Program-made: the position numbers and the translations under genes | Origin: Hypomesus transpacificus | Taxonomy: Eukaryota > Chordata > Actinopteri > Osmeriformes > Osmeridae | Assembly: GCF_021917145.1 (NCBI RefSeq) | Contig: NC_061074.1 | Coordinates: 14,911,609-14,975,608, forward strand | Reading direction: 5' to 3' | DNA: 64,000 nucleotides | Shown here: piece by piece, positions 35,523-48,035 of the stretch | Numbering within the stretch: position 1 is the stretch's first letter | How the letters are laid out: each line of letters opens with the position of its first letter | The notes under the pieces: generated by a model | What the model was told of the DNA's origin: nothing | Databases searched by the model: none | What the model saw: the letters and a program-made list of their open reading frames with translations, nothing else

Positions 35523-38500
35523 ATGGAGGCGGAAAGATCCGGCGGAGTAGCGGGAGGAACGAACCAGAACGCTGGAGGGAGCGGCGTGGGGCGCAATCCG
35601 AACGGGCCGAAATCAGGACTCGGGCAGGCGACAACAACAGCGGCCGCGGCGGCAGCAGCAGGGGCGATGGCTGGATCGTCGCAGCCTCGGGAATCGCAAG
35701 ACGGGGACGCAGGCCTATCGCTTCCTGGGATCTTGCACTTTATCCAGTTCGAATGGGGACGATTCCAGGCCGAGAAATACCGCTGGGAAGCCGAAAGGGA
35801 CGAACTCAGGGTATTTGTTCATCCATTTATTTTGACATAATAGGCACTACGAATGCATGCCTTGTTTGGAAGTCGTGACCGCTCCTACATGGATTAACTC
35901 AATCTATAAGAAAACTAGTGCGTCCGAAATATTGTCTAGAAGTGAATGATACCAAGGCGTTGGTGGCGTGGCTGCTGGACAGAACCGCTTGTTATAAGAT
36001 AACCTTATATTAATATCCACGAGAAGCTTGATGTAGTGACATTGTCAGAGCAAGTCTTAACCTATCAAAGTTTTAAGTTGACCATGGGAGCTTGATCTGG
36101 CTTCATCCTCGAGGGCAGCCTATTGTTGAGCCGTCCCAGTTAGTATGGTAAGCGTTCAATGCGATGATGCTGCACTAGGCAACTAGCTGTCTGGCACCTT
36201 TTGTACCCCTATCTCGTTCAGCTTTGAAGAAGGCGTTAATTGGAACGCGGCGGATCACACAGGTGATGGTGTTAATAAGATGGTTGTCTGGCGGCCCTAA
36301 CAGTTAGTTAACGTTGTTGAAACGAATAGCTAGTTGATTCAGTCTGTGGACTATTGTCCACTCCACTTTATGATCGGATCATTGTCTGTTTTCCTCTGTG
36401 AGACAACAGTAGGTCACGTGACTCGCTGTCAATTACAACTCGGATCCAGGAGGGCGATTGCTGTTATAGACCACATTTCGTAGACACACGCACACTCAGT
36501 CACGCGAGATAATCTGAAAAAATAGGCTAATGACGTAATGCGGTTCCAACTGTACACATGCACACACACTGTTTCGCATCTTGAGTGCAAATCATGTTTC
36601 TCTCTGCTCTCTCTCCTCTCTCTCTGTGTGGTGCCCTGTCATCACACACAGCATGTGACTTGTAATAACCAGGTTGAATTATAGATCAACCATACACGTG
36701 GGCATATTCCTTATGTGGAGAATCATATCAGTCCCTGTTCAGATGCTGCGGCCTGCTTGGCGCTTCAACCTATATGTCCCTATAAATAGAAGGCACATGA
36801 AATATAAATGAACAACATAAGAAAGCAACTCCCATGCTCTTATAGAGGAAGGGGGGCAGAGGTGTGTCATGGAGACCATCACTGTACAGTAGCTGTTTCT
36901 CAGCTGTGTGTGTGTGCGTGTGTGTGTGTGTGTGTGTGTGGTGGGGTCAGAGGGGAGGTTACAAGCCCAATTAGCTGCATATGACAGAGAGAGAGATGGA
37001 GTGGAGAGTGAAAGAGGAGCATCTGAGCGCGCCTCGTTCAAACAGAACAGTGGCCTAGCTTACAGAACAATACCCCAGTGACTGCTAAAATAACAAAACT
37101 GCTTTGTGGTGCACACGCACACACACACGCGCGCGCACACGCACAATCAAGGATGGGCATCCATGGATTTTGTGGCCAACATATCTGTATGAACATATGT
37201 GGCCCCACCATGCCAGTGGTGTGTTATAGGGTCATGTGTCATGCTGGCTTGTGAAGCTTCATACGCACACAGGACATGACACACCAGTGTTCTGTCACTA
37301 CTCTGTGCACATGCTTGTGACACAATTGGTCACCATCTCTCAACACTGTTATGAGTCAGAAACACACACGGCAATCCTCTTACCGAAGGTCATTAATCCA
37401 AGTGGAAATTATTCCTGGCATTCTCTACAATGTGACATGTCTGTGCTCATGTGTGTGACAGAGACAGACAGGGCACAGTTTGTTACTCTGTACGTGTGAG
37501 CGCGAGGGTTTGACGGAGATAGAACAGGGGACAGTGTGTTACCGTGTGTTTAGGTGTGTGTTTATGGGAGAGAGGGAGTGTGTGTTTGGGAAAGAGCGAG
37601 GTCGTTAAAGAGGACATCTGTGGTACTGTGTCTCTGATGACAGGCTGGCATGAGGCCCCACCCCTTTCCGTGTCAGGTGTGACATCCCCTCAGGATCATG
37701 TGACCACAGGCTAGTTGACAGGTGGCAGGGGCCACCGCCTCCACACACACAAACACACCTATTCCCCTCACACACATGTAGTCCTACAGTCAGTTCTGTA
37801 GTAACTGCACAAACACACACACACAGCTCTCTTCTATCTCTGTCCCAGAAAAGTCCTGTGCTCTACTTGTTGGCCTGTGGTGGATCCCTGAGGGAGGGAG
37901 GGATGGCAACAGGACAGGGGAGATGATAGCTGCCCTTGACCCTGTTCTGAGAGAAGGAAATGGGGGAGAGGAAGGAAGAGAGGGAGCATGAGCGAGAACG
38001 AGAGAGAGGGAGCATGAGAGGGAACGAGAGAGAGGGAGCATGAGAGGGAACGAGAAAGAGGGAGCATGAGAGGGAACGAGAGAGAGGGGAAGAGGGTGGA
38101 AGGGACGGAGGGAGCATGAGAGAGGGGAAGGATGCTAAGGGAATACTGAGTGGTTGAACGGGTAAAAGAGGGAAAGAGACAGAGACACCAACATGAGGCA
38201 GACCTCTGGGGAGATACCCCCAGAGTAGAGAGAGCCCTGCTGAGAGATACTCCCAGAGTAGAGAGAGACCTGTGGAGGGATGATAGCAACATGAGCGAGA
38301 CACGTCCTGGGAGATGCCAACACAGGGGGGAGAGAAGTTCTACTGTGGTGCTCCTTGACTGCAACACCTGGGGTTCACCTGGCTGACTGAATGTTAGCTG
38401 GCACTGGCTGACTAGTTGCTGTGTGTGCACGTGTGTGTCTCATTCCATGCAGGTCAGGGGAAGCAATTTCAGGTAGTGTGTAGAGTAGACCAAGCAAGTT

Positions 38501-39008
38501 ATAACATGCTCCAGAAGCAAAGTGTGACAGTGGAAGGGATGGTTATCTGTTATCTAGAGCCACTGGAAAGTTCTCTGTGTGTGTGTGTGTAATTGAGAGA
38601 GAGAGAAATCAGAAGGTGTGTGTGACAGGTTATAGCTTGTCTGTCTTAGTGGACCTGAACTAGCCCCTCACAGTCCTACCTGTAAATGATAGAAGGACAT
38701 TCCTTACATCCCTCTGGTTTCTGTCTTCTCCATCTCTCCCCTTAAGCCTTTCTCTCTCCCAACAGCTTTTCAGTTTGTCTTTGTGTTTCTCTCTTGCTGC
38801 CTCTGTTCTGTAGTCATTCTTATATGGGCTTGTAGGCTTGGCTTTATATGCAGCTGCTACTGTAGTTTATGTTTGTGTGTGTGTGTGTATGCAGGCTACC
38901 GTGCATTTTTGCTGGGTGAGTATCTTCTCATGTAGACCTGAGTGGCCAGCCCCATGAGGCAGCATTTTTAGACTGCTCTACTTCCACAAAGCTTAACACG
39001 CACGCACG

Positions 39009-39048
<40 letters not shown>

Positions 39049-42000
39049 AGAAATGGACTGTGAAAACACATCAGGGGCACTACTTGGCAAAGCAAGAGAG
39101 AAAGATGAAGATGAGCGTGAGAACAGGCATGAGAACGAGGGAGACAGAAAAGGAGAGAGAGAGAGAGGGGGGGGGGGAGGGGGAGGGGGAGAGAGGGATG
39201 GATAGCATGGGAGCAAAGATATGAGAGAATGACTTTGTCTCCCCCCGGCCTGGCTGTGCTGCAGACACATGCGGAGGTCCCTCCACACAGCCCTCAGTGT
39301 GTCCTCTTTACACTGAACTTTGTTGTGGTAGAATCGTCTCAAATCGCAATTCCTTTACATGTCAGTCAGAACACCAGGAAACAAAGAAGGATGGATAAAG
39401 GGAAGAAAGAAATGAGGGATGGAAGGAAGGAAGGCTGGCTGGCTGGCGGGAATTAAAGGAGGAAGGATGGCAGAATGGAAAGGGGGAAGTAGATGTGAAT
39501 AGGGCCAGTAGTAGCTGACTTGTTTTTGCTCCTCTTCTTGTGCAGATGTGTGGTCAGAGCCTGGTCAGGAGAGCTTCTAAATACAGAGCTGGGGTTCTCC
39601 TGAGCACTCCTGACCACACACCCGCCCACCACAGCCCTGTACTTAGCCTGTCCCCAGAGAGCTGCGGGCCAGTCTGGGTTGCTGCCTCACTCCGCATGCC
39701 CTCAACACTGGAGGATGAGCCTGCACCGTGTGTGTGTGCGGGCGAGCGATTCAAGTGTGTTTGTGTGGCTTTGTGTTTGTGTGTGTGCGTGCTTTTTATG
39801 CCATATCATACATGACTGTCACTGTTATAACATTCACATGCTCTCTGTTGCCCTTCCTCCCCCTGCCCCCCCCCCCCCCCCCCCCCCCCACCTCACCCAG
39901 GCTCAGGTGGCGTTCCTCCAGGGCGAGAGGAAAGGCCAGGAGAACATGAAGCAGGATCTGGTCAGGAGGATCAAGATGCTGGAGTATGCCCTCAAACAGG
40001 AGAGGTGAGACAGAAGCACACACACACACACACGCAGTCTGTGTTGTGCGCTCCCTCACACAAGGCCCCTCTGGGACCTCCAGCCTCTCTGGTGTGTGGT
40101 CCTGATGTCCCTGTCGTCAGAAATACGAGTGGTGTGACACTGTCTTCGTGTGGTGGCTTCTGTGATTACAGGTCCAAGCATCAGAAGCTGAAAACAGGGA
40201 GTGACCAGAGTCCAGAGGACAAGAGACCAGAGGAGGCCGAGCAAAGTACGACACACTGGGAAGGGTGGAGGAAGCATGTATAAGGGAACAGCCAAGGGTG
40301 GAGGAAGCAAGTATAAGGGAACAGCCAAGGGTGGAGGAAGCATGTATAAGGGAACAGCCAAGGGTGGAGGAAGCATGTATAAGGGAACAACCAAGGGTGG
40401 AGGAAGCATGTATAAGGGAACAGCCAAGGTTGGAGGAAGCATGTATAAGGGAACAACCAAGGGTGGAGGAAGCATGTATAAGGGAACAGCCAAGAGTCTA
40501 TAAAGGGCCAAAGGGTGAATCTTATTCTACAAGCATGCTGTATATAAGCTCTGTGGATATCTTCTTATGTAAGATATCCTTATGTAAGAAAGTCCAAGGC
40601 TCATTTAGTTCCGTCCCATTAATCAGCCTATTTCAGGAAGTTGTAACTAAGATTGACTACAGTCTAATTCTCTGGTGTTGTTTGACAACTCTGTGCCACA
40701 GTACCCAATGGGCCTGCAGAGACTGACTCTGAGCCAGCCAATCAGATGTCATGGAAGGAGGGTCGGCAGCTACTGAGGAAGTAAGGCTTGTGTACACACA
40801 CCTCTTAGGCCTAGTCACAACAGGGGATAGGCAAACAGTTCGGTGGGTGGGTGTCATCTTTTGGTGTCATCCTTGTTGCTTCTGTACATGGGAAGCTTTT
40901 AACTGTTAGTATAATGTGTGTGTGTGTGTGCTCGTAGGTACCTGGAGGAGGTGGGCTACTCAGACACTATCCTGGACATGCGTTCTAAGCGGGTCCGCTC
41001 TCTCCTGGGCCGGACCAGCCCAGAGGCCAACGGGCCGGCCCCGAGCGAGCCCCCCCCAGACCCAGAGCCCCTGGCAGGGGGGGAGTCTCTCCTGGTCAGA
41101 CAGATCGAGGAGCAGATCAAGAGGTGACGCACTGCTCGCTCACACACACACACACGCGCTCCTAAACTCTCACAAATGCTCATGTTCGCCCGCGAACACT
41201 CTCACATGTACATACACACACACACGTATGCACTCAACACCACACACACATACGCTCAAATACATCCTCTCAAACCTTTATGTGCATGTGTGTGTGTGTG
41301 TGTGGTGTGTAGGAATGCAGGGAAGGAGAACTCCAAAGAGCATCTTGGAGGCTCAGTGTTGGACAAGATCCCCTTCCTGCACGGATGTGAGGATGACGAT
41401 GAGGATGACAGCGACGAGGAGGATGACTTCCAGGGCATGGGCACAGACTGCATCGACGGCTCCCGAAAGAACAAGAAGCCTCGCGTCAAGGTCAGCCTGG
41501 ACTTGGAGTTTTCACAGAGAGAGAGAGAGCAAGAGCGATGTTTTGGGCAAATATGATGTCTATAATATGTATTGGAGTATATATCCTCTTCTCTCCATAC
41601 TTACTCATTGAATATCTCTATCTTTCTGTGTCTCTTCCAGATGGGTTTGGAGCCTATGACCACAGAGCTGGACCCTGAGGATGATGAAGATGAAGATGAC
41701 TCGGAAGACGCCCTCGGCGAGTTTGACTTCCTGGGCTCGGGGGAGGAGGGGGAGGGGGCAGGAGAGGCCCGCATCTCCGGTGATGGACGGGAGCTAGGTA
41801 CGCTGTTGCCTTAGCAACAACCACCCGCCACCACCACCCCCACCACCACAACAACAACAACAGCAACAACAACAGCAACTACTACAACAGCAAACAACCA
41901 CATCATCATCAGCATCTTTCCGTCCTCTCGTCTGTATAGTTTTCTACCCCTCTTTCTCTTCCTCCCTTCCTCCCTGCATTCTCCTCCTCCTCTGTCCATT

Positions 42001-43631
42001 CTTCCCCACTGTCTGTTTTTATGAAGTGGCGTGTGTAAGGCTCTTCCAGCTCTGTAGCGAAATAAAACCATTGTCTTTGTCAAACTCTTGCCTCTCCGTG
42101 CCTGTTTCACTCTGTGAAGATCTCTCGCTGTGGTCCTCTCTTCCTCATTCTCTCTCTCATTTTCTGTCTCTCTTTTTCTCTCTCTGGGTTCCAATGTGTC
42201 ATGTGTGTCTTTTGTTGTCCTATTTTATGTCTTTCTATTCATTCTTCTTTTGGTCACCTTTCAAAGCCCCTGGCAGCCATTTCCCCCAGCCCCAGAAGGA
42301 ACCTCTCATTCTTGAAGTTGGAGACTGGGGCAGGGTGAACACAAACACTGATTATTACCCTCTCCTCATCTCTTATGTCAAAAGACGATTCGAGTAATAC
42401 ACTAATTCCCCTCAGTGTGCTTATATAAGTTCAGACAGGCCCAACAGGTTCAGATTCTCATCCTCCATAAGCAAAGCTCCATCTGTGCTGCCAAACCAGG
42501 TAGTGAAACATGTTGTGCAGTATACGGTTGTGTTTTATGGATTTGTCGTAGTGGTAATGCCTAATACGGCCTCATGTAGTTCCTTAGTTGACCACTAGAG
42601 GTGTCATTTCTCAGGTGGCGTCTATAAATGTGTATAGATGGCTGCTGGAGGCTTTAAGGAAACTCCCCATGCCGTTTCATCCGTCCCACATTTTTTTTTT
42701 CATTGTTGTTAGTTTTTTTGTTCTTTCGTTCACTAAATGTTCTGTGGCTCTCTTTCTCGCCCCTCTGTGCACTTTTCCAACCCTGTCCTTGTGGAAGAAT
42801 GGCTTGACCTTTTTTCTCTCGACACATCTTCTTCTCCCCCCTCTCAACCTGTCCGCTGTCCTTCATCTCTCTATTTCCCTTTCTCCTTTTCTCTGTCTCT
42901 CTTTCCCCACCCCCTCCCTTCCATCACCTGCTCTGTCCTCCTCCTCTCCCCCCTCTCTCTGCATGACTGGGTGTTATGTTGTGTCTCTCCTCTGGGGGGC
43001 TCCAGAGGACCGTAGGAACCAGCTCCAGGGCATGATGTCGGACTTCCCCCCCAAACCCTCCCCGCCCCCCTCAGTCTCGGGACAGTCTCGCTCTGGCGAA
43101 GGTAAGGCCCCTTTCTCCTCCTGCTCCCCTCTTCTCCTCCCTCTCTTCTCCTCCTCCCTCCCCAAAGTCACTCTTCTGCTCTCAACCCCCGTCCGGTCTG
43201 GACCTGGGTGGGTCTATGTAGGTGTTGTTGTCAGGCATGTTTTAAGCTCTGTGATGCAATCCTGTGATGCATTCCTTTGTGTCTGTGTTGCTTTCTAAAG
43301 AGTTTGTTTGAGGCAGGCCAGTTGTGTGTTAGCCGATGCTCTAATGTGTGTGTGTGTGTGTTGTACTGTAGGTATCAGTGGATGTGTGTGTGTGTCCTCC
43401 CGTCCCCTAGGTGGCGCTCTGGGTTTTTCCTCTGACGTCTTCATCCTAGATGCCGTTGGGGGTGGAGACATGAACCTGGGCGAGCTGGCTGACCTTACTG
43501 TCGCCAATGACAACGACCTCTCCATGGACGTGAGTTCACAATGGCGTGTTCTATTGTTCACATACTCTCTCCCTCACACACGCAAGTCCCTCATGCTGTT
43601 CTTTTCATTGTGTGTGCGTGTGCGTGTGCGT

Positions 43632-43670
<39 letters not shown>

Positions 43671-45845
43671 GTACTAGATGCAGGATAACCGGGAGGAGTT
43701 TAAGAAGACGTGGAACCCTCGTTTCACCCTGCGGAGCCACTTTGACGCCATCAGGGCCATGACCTTTCACCCCGAACACCCGGTGCTCATCACAGCCTCC
43801 GAGGACGGCACGCTCAAGCTGTGGAACCTCAACAAGGCCATGCACTCCAAAAAGTGAGAACCACACACACTGCAGGAGGACCTACTAGTAGGGCAGGATG
43901 ATAGAAGAATGTAACAAGTACAGGTACATTGACAAACGGGACAGAAACCTGAAAGGGATGTTGGGTAAGGGTCCATGGCAGGGTCAACCAGCTGAGTAGA
44001 TGGGGTGGGTAGTAGCATGACCGGAGTAGCTAGCTAGGACAGTGTTGTAGCAGTAGCAGCTAGTGTGTTGCAGCTGTTGCAGTTAGCTAACATACTGTCG
44101 TAGTTGTGACTGTTAGCTAGCACACTGCTGTAGCTGTAGCAGCTACTGTGTCGTAGCTGTAGCAGCGACTGTGTCGTAGCTGTAGCAGCTACTGTGTCGT
44201 AGCTGTAGCAGCTACTGTGTCGTAGCTGTAGCAACTAGCTAACTAACTGTGTTCTCCTGCAGGAACGCAGCACTGGATGTTGAGCCCATCTACACGTTCA
44301 GAGCACATAGGTAAGTTCATACCTTGCACGGACACACACACCCACACACCCAAATGCATATGTAGTTAGCTTCTGTGTACTGACCTTCTTTGTCTTGTGT
44401 GTTCAGCGGGGCAGTGCTGTCTCTGGCCATGGGGGGTGACGGGGACTTGTGTTATAGTGGAGGTCTGGATGGAACTGTGCGCTGCTGGAAGATTCCAGAC
44501 CTGAACGTTGACCCCTATGACAACTACGGTCAGTTTCTCTCTCGCTCTCTCGCTCTCTGATTTGTCAATGTGCTTTACCAAGACAGCCATAGTCATTCTT
44601 TGTCAAACCCCTGTGTTTCTTTCTCTCTCTCCTTCTATCTTCCTCCTTCCCTCAGACCCAGGTATAGAGAACAGTGTGCTGGCAGGCCACGAAGACTCGG
44701 TGTGGGGTCTGGCGTACTCCGCCCCCCTCCAGCGCCTGGCGTCCTGCTCCGCAGATGGGACTATCCGTCTCTGGGATCCACAGAACTCCTCCCCCTGCAT
44801 ATCTGTCTTCAACAAGGAAAGAGGTATGTGTGGTGAAGATACGTGAAGCAATTTGGCTTAAAAGAACTTGGCTCCAAATTCATTTCAGATTTGATAAGGG
44901 TTATAAGTATTTCTATTTTCTCCATCATCCCTTCATCCTCTCCTCCAGAGCACGGCACGCCGACATCTGTGGCGTTCGTGACCCCTGACCCCTCCCAGGT
45001 GGTTGTGTCGTTTGACGGCGGCGAGACGCTGCTGTACGACCTTAACACAGAGCAAAGCATCATGGTCCTGGAGACCCAAACCAAGGACGGTGAGTCGCAG
45101 GGGATTCCGGGTCACAACACAGAATGTTCCGGAACATTGGAATCAGAAGTGCTGTACAGAGTGGACCATAAATCTTGAACTTGTCGTGTGTGTGTATATG
45201 TGTGTGGCCCCAGCAGGCAGCGAGCTGATTAACCGTGTGGTTAGCCATCCCTCTGAGCCCATCTCCGTCACAGCACATGAGAACCGCACTATCCGCTTCC
45301 TTGACAACAAGACAGGTGTGTTTGTGTGTGTGTTTGTCACTCATTTAGGTTGATTTGTATTTTTCTGGGATTCCTTGGGTTAACTGTGTGTGTGTGTGTG
45401 TGTCTCTATAGGTAAAGTGGTCCACTCCATGGTCGCCCATCTCGATGCAGTCACCTGTTTGACCACGGACCCTAAAGGCACTTACCTAATCTCTGGGAGT
45501 GAGTACCTGGCCTCGTTTTGGTTTGCTTGACTTCATCTGAATGAGAAGTTATTGAAATATACAATCACTGAAAGATGGCATGAAATAAATAATCACAAGA
45601 TGACTTATGATTATAGATGATTTAAAACCCAGTGCAGGTGGGCTGATTCTGCCGTGTGCATGTCGCCCCCTGCAGGTCATGACTGCTCGGTGCGTCTGTG
45701 GATGCTGGACAACAGGACGTGTGTCCAGGAGATCACCGCCCACAGGAAGAAGCATGACGAGGCGATCCACGACGTGGCCTTCCATCCCTCCCAGCCCTTC
45801 ATCGCCAGCGCCGGGGCCGACGCACTCGCCAAGATCTTTGTCTGA
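35523..45845 (+). CDS. strn4: Striatin-4 (zinedin), PP2A B'''-type subunit and STRIPAK scaffold
   Basis: Scaffold that binds PP2A A/C, calmodulin and caveolin and assembles STRIPAK kinases. Seventeen exons: 35523-35810, 39901-40004, 40172-40245, 40702-40780, 40938-41123, 41313-41490, 41641-41797, 43006-43101, 43411-43529, 43678-43853, 44263-44310, 44407-44528, 44656-44823, 44949-45089, 45217-45315, 45412-45498 and 45676-45845. All junctions are GT-AG and in phase, giving 763 residues (human about 753). An Ala/Gly-rich N terminus is followed by the striatin motif LSLPGILHFIQFEWGRF, a coiled coil (about 80-130, GERKGQENMKQDLVRRIK), the calmodulin-binding region near WKEGRQLLRKYLEEVGY, acidic segments in exons 6-7, and WD40 repeats from about residue 445 to the end (ASEDGTLKLWN, CSADGTIRLWD, and a final ASAGADALAKIFV). 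The first ATG is used. Synteny with fkrp and prkd2 favours strn4 over strn or strn3. Confidence 0.96.
36413..36422. promoter_or_regulatory. Palindromic CLEAR/E-box site in strn4 intron 1
   Basis: GTCACGTGAC, a perfect 10-base palindrome matching the TFEB/USF-type extended E-box, lies about 600 bases after exon 1. Motif match only. Confidence 0.3.
37979..38100. repeat. 26-bp purine-rich minisatellite in strn4 intron 1
   Basis: About four to five tandem copies of GGAACGAGAGAGAGGGAG plus CATGAGAG, with single-base differences. Because the unit is 26 bp, successive copies are read in different frames. Confidence 0.85.
38998..39047. repeat. (CA)n microsatellite in strn4 intron 1
   Basis: CACGCACG units followed by pure CA dinucleotides, about 50 bases in all. 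Confidence 0.9.
39866..39891 (+). repeat. Poly-C homopolymer in the strn4 intron 1 acceptor
   Basis: About 26 C on the coding strand, ending 9 bases before the first base of strn4 exon 2 at 39901. It forms the polypyrimidine tract of that acceptor (ACCTCACCCAG). Confidence 0.9.
40263..40493. repeat. 33-bp minisatellite, seven copies, just after strn4 exon 3
   Basis: The unit GGGTGGAGGAAGCATGTATA plus AGGGAACAGCCAA is repeated seven times with few changes, starting 17 bases after the exon 3 donor at 40246. Since 33 is a multiple of three and the unit lacks stops, it is open in several frames on both strands. The strn4 frame leaves the exon at the donor, so the array is taken as intronic. Confidence 0.9.
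44138..44229. repeat. 23-bp tandem repeat, four copies, in strn4 intron 10
   Basis: The unit AGCAGCTACTGTGTCGTAGC plus TGT occurs four times at 44138-44229. Looser GTAGC-type copies extend left to about 44039. It ends about 30 bases before the exon at 44263. Confidence 0.85.
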
Positions 45846-48035
45846 GGAAGAAGAGAAGGAGGAGACAGAGGATGGGACCATGCCATCATCATCATGCTTA
45901 CATGCCAATGCAAACACGTAAACACACTTTTTTCTGAGACACATGCTGAAACACGTACACACACACACAGACCGAACTGTGTCCTGCAGCCCACTGGTTG
46001 GGTTACCACAGGACTTCATTTCCCCATCCTTTTTTTAACTTGCTGTGATACTACTAATCATTCTGCTTTTCAAAAAACTCACTGGGCTGCTCTGTGGTTG
46101 ATTAGCTAGGTCTGGACTAGACCGCTCTGCACTACACCACTCTGGTATGTTCCCTATATCAGCCAGTTGCTATGACACACAGTGCTTTGGAACTGGTGAC
46201 ACTAAGCATGCCCGTGCAGACCAAAACCTACACACATGCACACACACACTATACTTCCTTGTTCTGTTAAAAGCCTGTTTTCGTTTTAAGAAACACATCC
46301 GTTGCAAACCTGTGTGTAAGTTCCTCAACACTGCTCAGTGAGGCAGCGAGGGCCGTCAGTGATACCCCATCACCAAGGGGAAGCACACATCTCCAAACCC
46401 TCCAGTGCTAGGTAGTTAGCTGGTCAGGGTGGGTAGGTTAGTCGTCTGGATGGATAGTTATGCTAGTTAGCCAGGATAGGTGTGTGTTCTGAGAAGATTC
46501 CTTCACGGTGTATGGATAATCAGCTTTACTTTCATTCTCTTGGACCAGACTGAGTTGAATGGTGTTCTATGGGCCGGACATTTCATGAATGTATGTGTGT
46601 GTGTGTCTGAGTGCTTGTGGGAAAGATGGCTTGTTACGCTGTACAATATGACTTATAAACAGTCTTTTCTTTGCTTCTGAAGATTCTAGTCTTATCTTCA
46701 TCATCATCACTATTATCAGCACCTATTGCGGAGGGAGTGGGGGAGGGAGAGAGGGAGGGACGGAGGGGACTGAACACTCCTACAGGGAACTCATGCGGTA
46801 GGCAGGGTGTGGGTGTGTCTGCTCACAGCACTAGTCATATATTGGTGCTAAGACCATATTAGTCTGAGTCTAAATCAGGGACCTGTGTGTGTGCTCTGGT
46901 TCCTCTTCCTGCCCTGCAGTGGGCAACAGTTGCCCTGGAGTATACCTCCTAGAGAGTTTAGTGGTAGGAAACTGTTGTCCGTGCTGTGTCAAAGGAGAAT
47001 GTGAGTGGGGGAAGTCCAGAGGCCTTCAGTATAAAAGCCCTCAGGATTGGCCTGAGACCTTTTCAGAACTATTTTAAAACATACATTTAAAACATGTTGG
47101 AAATGCTAAGAGAGCAAATAACAACACTAACCCCCCCACTCCCCTCATGGAGAAAATAAAGAGAGGAGAGAACTGAGGTCGAAGCCTGAAGCCTGGGCCC
47201 CAGAGGTCAGGGGTCAAGTGTTCCTCGGTAGCCAGCCCCTGGGGTCCTCACAGGTCATTTGAAAGTTTTCTGGTCAAGTGTCATTGGGCAGCTTTGTAGC
47301 TATGGAAACAGTCTACTCACACATATACACTACTCTGCTTTGACAACTTTCTAAGAATTGACAAATCATTGTGACAAATCAAACAAAACACGAAAATTAA
47401 GAGGAAATTCGAAAGAAGAAAGACTGTTAACGGTGATAAAAGAGAAGACGCCATCATGATGTAAATGTCAGTTTTCATTTCATATGTTTGCATTTATTTT
47501 GATTTTAGGTTATGATTATTAAGGTGTAAGAATACTGTATTATTCTATTCTAAGTGAATCATTCTTTTTTGCTAGGCTTAGAACTTGCTTGTGATTGACA
47601 ATGATGATGTATAACTTGTAAAAAAGGAAAAAAAAAGGAAAAAAAGGAAAACCAAACCAAACATTTGGGAAAAGAAGAAGGAAAACCCATGAGTAGAGCA
47701 GTCAGAGGCAGGCAGGGGCTCCAGTGTGTTTGTGTTTGTATTTTTTTTTATAGCAACTTATCACTGTGTGATATTTTGTACATCATATCAAGCTGTATTC
47801 CAACTATGTACTCTAACTACAAGGATAAGAGACCTGCTTTTTATCAATATTGTTTCTATTATTATTATTATTATTTTATCTATTTTTTGAAAGGCATTCT
47901 AGCTTGTATCAAAATGACCTTATTCCCCCCCTCTTCTTCTTTGGTTTTGTTTACTTTTCGCAGGTCTCCTGTTGTCTGTCATTATTAAGAAAAAACACAC
48001 AAAAACAGAAAATAAAAGAAAGTTTTTGTACAGTG
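45846..48035 (+). other. Probable strn4 3' UTR with poly(A) signal
   Basis: No coding homology follows the strn4 stop at 45843-45845. AATAAA at 48011-48016, followed by a GT-rich stretch (GTTTTTGTACAGTGAGTGCT), is the best poly(A) site and implies a 3' UTR of about 2.2 kb. Another AATAAA at 47155-47160 would give a shorter form. The last 500 bases before the signal are AT-rich, as is common in distal UTRs. Confidence 0.55.

Noticed and set aside
40265-40726. Repetitive protein reading with 11-residue units
   Set aside because: It is the 33-bp minisatellite in strn4 intron 3 read in an arbitrary frame; other frames and the opposite strand are equally open.
42588-43298. 236-codon + strand open frame in strn4
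   Set aside because: It covers the end of intron 7, exon 8 and part of intron 8. The pyrimidine-rich intron gives Ser/Leu/Pro-rich translation. Only 43006-43101, in the strn4 frame, is supported.
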